From Acidobacteriota bacterium (GTDB lineage: Bacteria; Acidobacteriota; Aminicenantia; Aminicenantales; Saccharicenantaceae): a DNA stretch of 42,619 nucleotides. A program made the translations under genes and the position numbers. How positions within the stretch are numbered: position 1 is the first letter of the stretch; every line of letters starts with the position of its first letter. The stretch covers positions 1 to 42,619 of the forward strand of contig JAKPCG010000144.1 of NCBI GenBank assembly GCA_029553365.1. The letters run 5' to 3'. Positions 40,792 to 42,619 of the stretch are shown here, in pieces. Under the pieces are notes generated by a model that was given only the letters and a program-made list of their open reading frames with translations, did no database searches and was not told the origin of the DNA.

Positions 40792-41178
40792 TTAACCTTT
40801 TTTTTGCTTTTTTTCAAGAGCCCTCAAAATTTCAATTAATTCTTCTTTTATCTGACTGATGGTGGCCAGTGCTTTTTCCGGGGGAATACGGTCTGTCTTT
40901 AAACCGAATTCTTCTTCAATTTTTCTTTTTATTCCGGCATTGGTTAGTGTGCCTTCTCCCAGCAGTTCTTTAATCCTGGAGATGATAAGAACATCCTTCT
41001 GGCGGTAGATAGCCTGACCACTGGCTGTCTGGCCGGCAAAAAAGACCGGAAACTCTTTTTCCCAGGCCTGCAGGGTGGCCTGGTCGATTTGAAGCAGCCG
41101 GCAGACTTCAGCTGCCGAAAAAACAAGTTTTTTGCTGATGGCTGGATTTATGTCCCGGACTTTTGAGTCTTGATTCAT
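40792..41178 (-). CDS. MerR-like helix-turn-helix regulator
   Basis: The 128-residue protein has a winged helix-turn-helix of the MerR type: FSAAEVCRLLQIDQATLQAWEKEFP (about residues 20-44), then YRQKDVLIISRIKELLGEGTLTNAGIKRKI. The C-terminus is a short coiled coil (ISQIKEELIEILRALEKKQ), as in small MerR proteins without an effector domain. Its targets are unknown. A near-consensus promoter precedes it. It lies directly upstream of tRNA-Pro and divergent from pyruvate kinase. Confidence 0.85.
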   Translation of the reverse strand: MNQDSKVRDINPAISKKLVFSAAEVCRLLQIDQATLQAWEKEFPVFFAGQTASGQAIYRQKDVLIISRIKELLGEGTLTNAGIKRKIEEEFGLKTDRIPPEKALATISQIKEELIEILRALEKKQKKG

Positions 41179-41195
41179 GAGCTAACTTCATCAAA

Positions 41196-41224
41196 ACTCT
41201 AACATTTAACTGGTGAGCCGTCAA
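41196..41224 (-). promoter_or_regulatory. Sigma70-type promoter for the MerR-like gene and tRNA-Pro
   Basis: On the minus strand TTGACG (41219-41224) and TAGAGT (41196-41201) are 17 bases apart, 17 bases before the start codon. Confidence 0.6.
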
Positions 41225-41309
41225 GAATGTCTGGCTACTACCAGTGGTTTCCATTCAGCCTGATTTATGCTAAAAATAACTTAAAAGAAAGTTTCTTGAG
41301 GTAGATAAA

Positions 41310-42619
41310 ATGTCCGGCTTAGTCAAAACCAAGATCATAGTCACCATCGGGCCAAAATGTCAGGCGGCAGAAACTATCAGAGAATTAATTGAAGCTGGGA
41401 CTGATATTTTTCGCCTGAACTTTTCCTACGGAACTTATCAGGAGCATAAAAAGAATATAGAAAATATAAGGCTTATGTCTAAGGAGACAGCAAAAAATGT
41501 TTCTATTCTGCAAGATCTGCAGGGTCCCAAAATCCGCCTGAAAGAAATTGAAGGGGGACGGGCCTGGTTAAAGGAAGGGGACGAATTTATCCTGACCGAG
41601 AGGGAAGTAAAGGGCAACAGCCACCAGGCCAGCATCAGCTATGGTGAAATCATAAGAGATGTTAAGCCGGGGGAGGTTCTGTATATCAATGATGGCTTGA
41701 TTAAATTAGAAGTCAGAGAAGTTACAGCTCAGGAGATAATCACCAGGGTGATCGAAGGTGGAGAAATAGGCAGTTATAATGGTATTAATTTTCCTCAAAG
41801 CCAGCTATCTATCCCGGCCATGACTGACAAAGACAAGCAGGATCTGTCTTTTGGCCTTGAGAATGGTGTTGATCTGGTAGCTTTGTCTTTCGTTAAAACC
41901 AGGGATGATCTGAGGCTGATCAAATCATTAATGGAGCAGGTAGGGACAACTATTCCGGTTATCGCTAAAATTGAAAAGTGGGAAGCAGTTCATCACCTGG
42001 AAGAAATTATGGCCGAGGCGGAGGGGGTGATGGTGGCCCGGGGTGATCTGGGTGTCGAGTTGCCGCTGGAAAAAATTCCAATCATTCAAAAAAAGATCAT
42101 TTCGCTGGCCAGAAATTGCGGCAAACCGGTTATTACTGCTACCCAGATGCTAAATTCGATGATCGAAAATCCGGTGCCAACCAGAGCTGAGGTCAATGAT
42201 GTGGCTAATGCTGTTTTTGATGGAACCGATGCCCTGATGCTCTCCAACGAAACGGCGGCCGGCAAATACCCGGTGGAAGCTGTCAAGATGATGAGAAAAA
42301 TTGTTCTGGAAACTGAAAATTCCGACCTTTTTGTCCATCAGATTGAAACCAGCCCGGAACCAGATGAACTGGTGGTCCCGGAGGCGATTGCTATTTCTGT
42401 CAAAAAAATTGCAGAGAGAGTGGGAGCCAGAGTCATCATTACTGCTACCGAAAGCGGGAAAACCGCCTGCCTTATTTCCAAATATCAACCAGCTCAGCCT
42501 GTACTGGCTCTGACCCCCTCCCTTAAAACCCTGCGGTTTTTAAATCTCAAATGGGGAGTTTATCCCTGCCAGGTTGAAAGGTTTAAATCAGTAGATGAAA
42601 TATTAAAGGAAGGACCGGC
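41310..42619 (+). CDS. pyk: Pyruvate kinase, 3' end outside window
   Basis: The gene is missing from the ORF track because no stop is reached; 436 codons are visible. It converts phosphoenolpyruvate and ADP to pyruvate and ATP. KTKIIVTIGP, LNFSYG, DLQGPKIRL, AKIEKWEA (catalytic Lys), VMVARGDLGVE and TATQMLNSMI follow in the usual order, with the B domain (about residues 70-165) present. Two family positions differ: NFSYG where most have NFSHG, and LSNETAAG where most have LSGETA. The visible C-terminal domain (from about residue 345) has normal alpha/beta content. GAGG lies eight bases before the ATG. Confidence 0.95.
   Translation, partial: MSGLVKTKIIVTIGPKCQAAETIRELIEAGTDIFRLNFSYGTYQEHKKNIENIRLMSKETAKNVSILQDLQGPKIRLKEIEGGRAWLKEGDEFILTEREVKGNSHQASISYGEIIRDVKPGEVLYINDGLIKLEVREVTAQEIITRVIEGGEIGSYNGINFPQSQLSIPAMTDKDKQDLSFGLENGVDLVALSFVKTRDDLRLIKSLMEQVGTTIPVIAKIEKWEAVHHLEEIMAEAEGVMVARGDLGVELPLEKIPIIQKKIISLARNCGKPVITATQMLNSMIENPVPTRAEVNDVANAVFDGTDALMLSNETAAGKYPVEAVKMMRKIVLETENSDLFVHQIETSPEPDELVVPEAIAISVKKIAERVGARVIITATESGKTACLISKYQPAQPVLALTPSLKTLRFLNLKWGVYPCQVERFKSVDEILKEGP

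Noticed and set aside
1-42619. CRISPR arrays, insertion sequences, prophage or toxin-antitoxin modules
   Set aside because: No regularly spaced repeats, transposase or integrase motifs, terminal repeats or typical small gene pairs were seen.

Overview
The window looks like an ordinary chromosomal segment of a two-membrane, heterotrophic bacterium. No phage, insertion sequence, plasmid or CRISPR genes were seen. Lipoprotein-type signal sequences, an OmpA-type lipoprotein, SurE, DedA, a VWFA protein of the type common in Acidobacteria, and an S46 dipeptidyl-peptidase together fit the Acidobacteriota/Aminicenantes neighbourhood. That placement is an inference from gene content only. Many intergenic regions carry readable sigma70-type promoters (TTGAxx, 16-17 bp, TATAAT-like), and most genes have AGGAG-type ribosome sites.

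Layout. 1-2.4 kb: an incomplete membrane protein converging on a cation/proton antiporter. 2.4-4.9 kb, minus strand: an aldolase of the DapA/HOGA superfamily coupled to a small zincin metallopeptidase, then an orphan cobalamin adenosyltransferase, with about 350 unexplained bases between the two units. 4.9-9.3 kb, plus strand: an operon of a PLP-dependent dehydratase, an orphan ABC-type binding lipoprotein and a penicillin-acylase-family hydrolase. 9.4-11.8 kb: acylphosphatase, a YHS/TRASH-like mini-protein, a possible small ORF, a NIF3-like protein and a flavodoxin. 11.9-16.7 kb, minus strand: a 1305-residue NtrY-like sensor kinase with two membrane-proximal small genes and no response regulator. 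16.9-21.7 kb: HAD phosphatase, YtcJ-type amidohydrolase, class V aminotransferase and a DUF362 ferredoxin-like protein. 21.8-28.7 kb: macro-domain deacetylase, secreted esterase, YfcC-type transporter, asparaginase and S46 peptidase, which suggests peptide and amino-acid use. 28.8-30.7 kb: ABC-F ATPase. 30.9-36.1 kb: a complete phosphate-uptake operon, pstS-pstC-pstA-pstB1-pstB2-phoU. 36.1-39.9 kb: VWFA protein, OmpA lipoprotein, radical SAM enzyme and DedA protein. 39.9-42.6 kb: surE, tRNA-Pro(GGG), a MerR-like regulator and the start of pyruvate kinase, cut by the window end.

The most interesting signal is in the phosphate operon. The two adjacent PstB ATPases have complementary defects. 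The first lacks the Q-loop glutamine and the H-loop histidine but keeps a perfect LSGGQ signature. The second keeps Q and H but has a damaged signature (LTGEQ). Together they could form a heterodimer with exactly one complete ATP site. Other points are a Met at the residue that sets specificity in S46 peptidases, a possible transcription attenuator just after that gene's promoter, a very large orphan histidine kinase, a possibly leaderless acylphosphatase mRNA, and several palindromes sitting on promoters.
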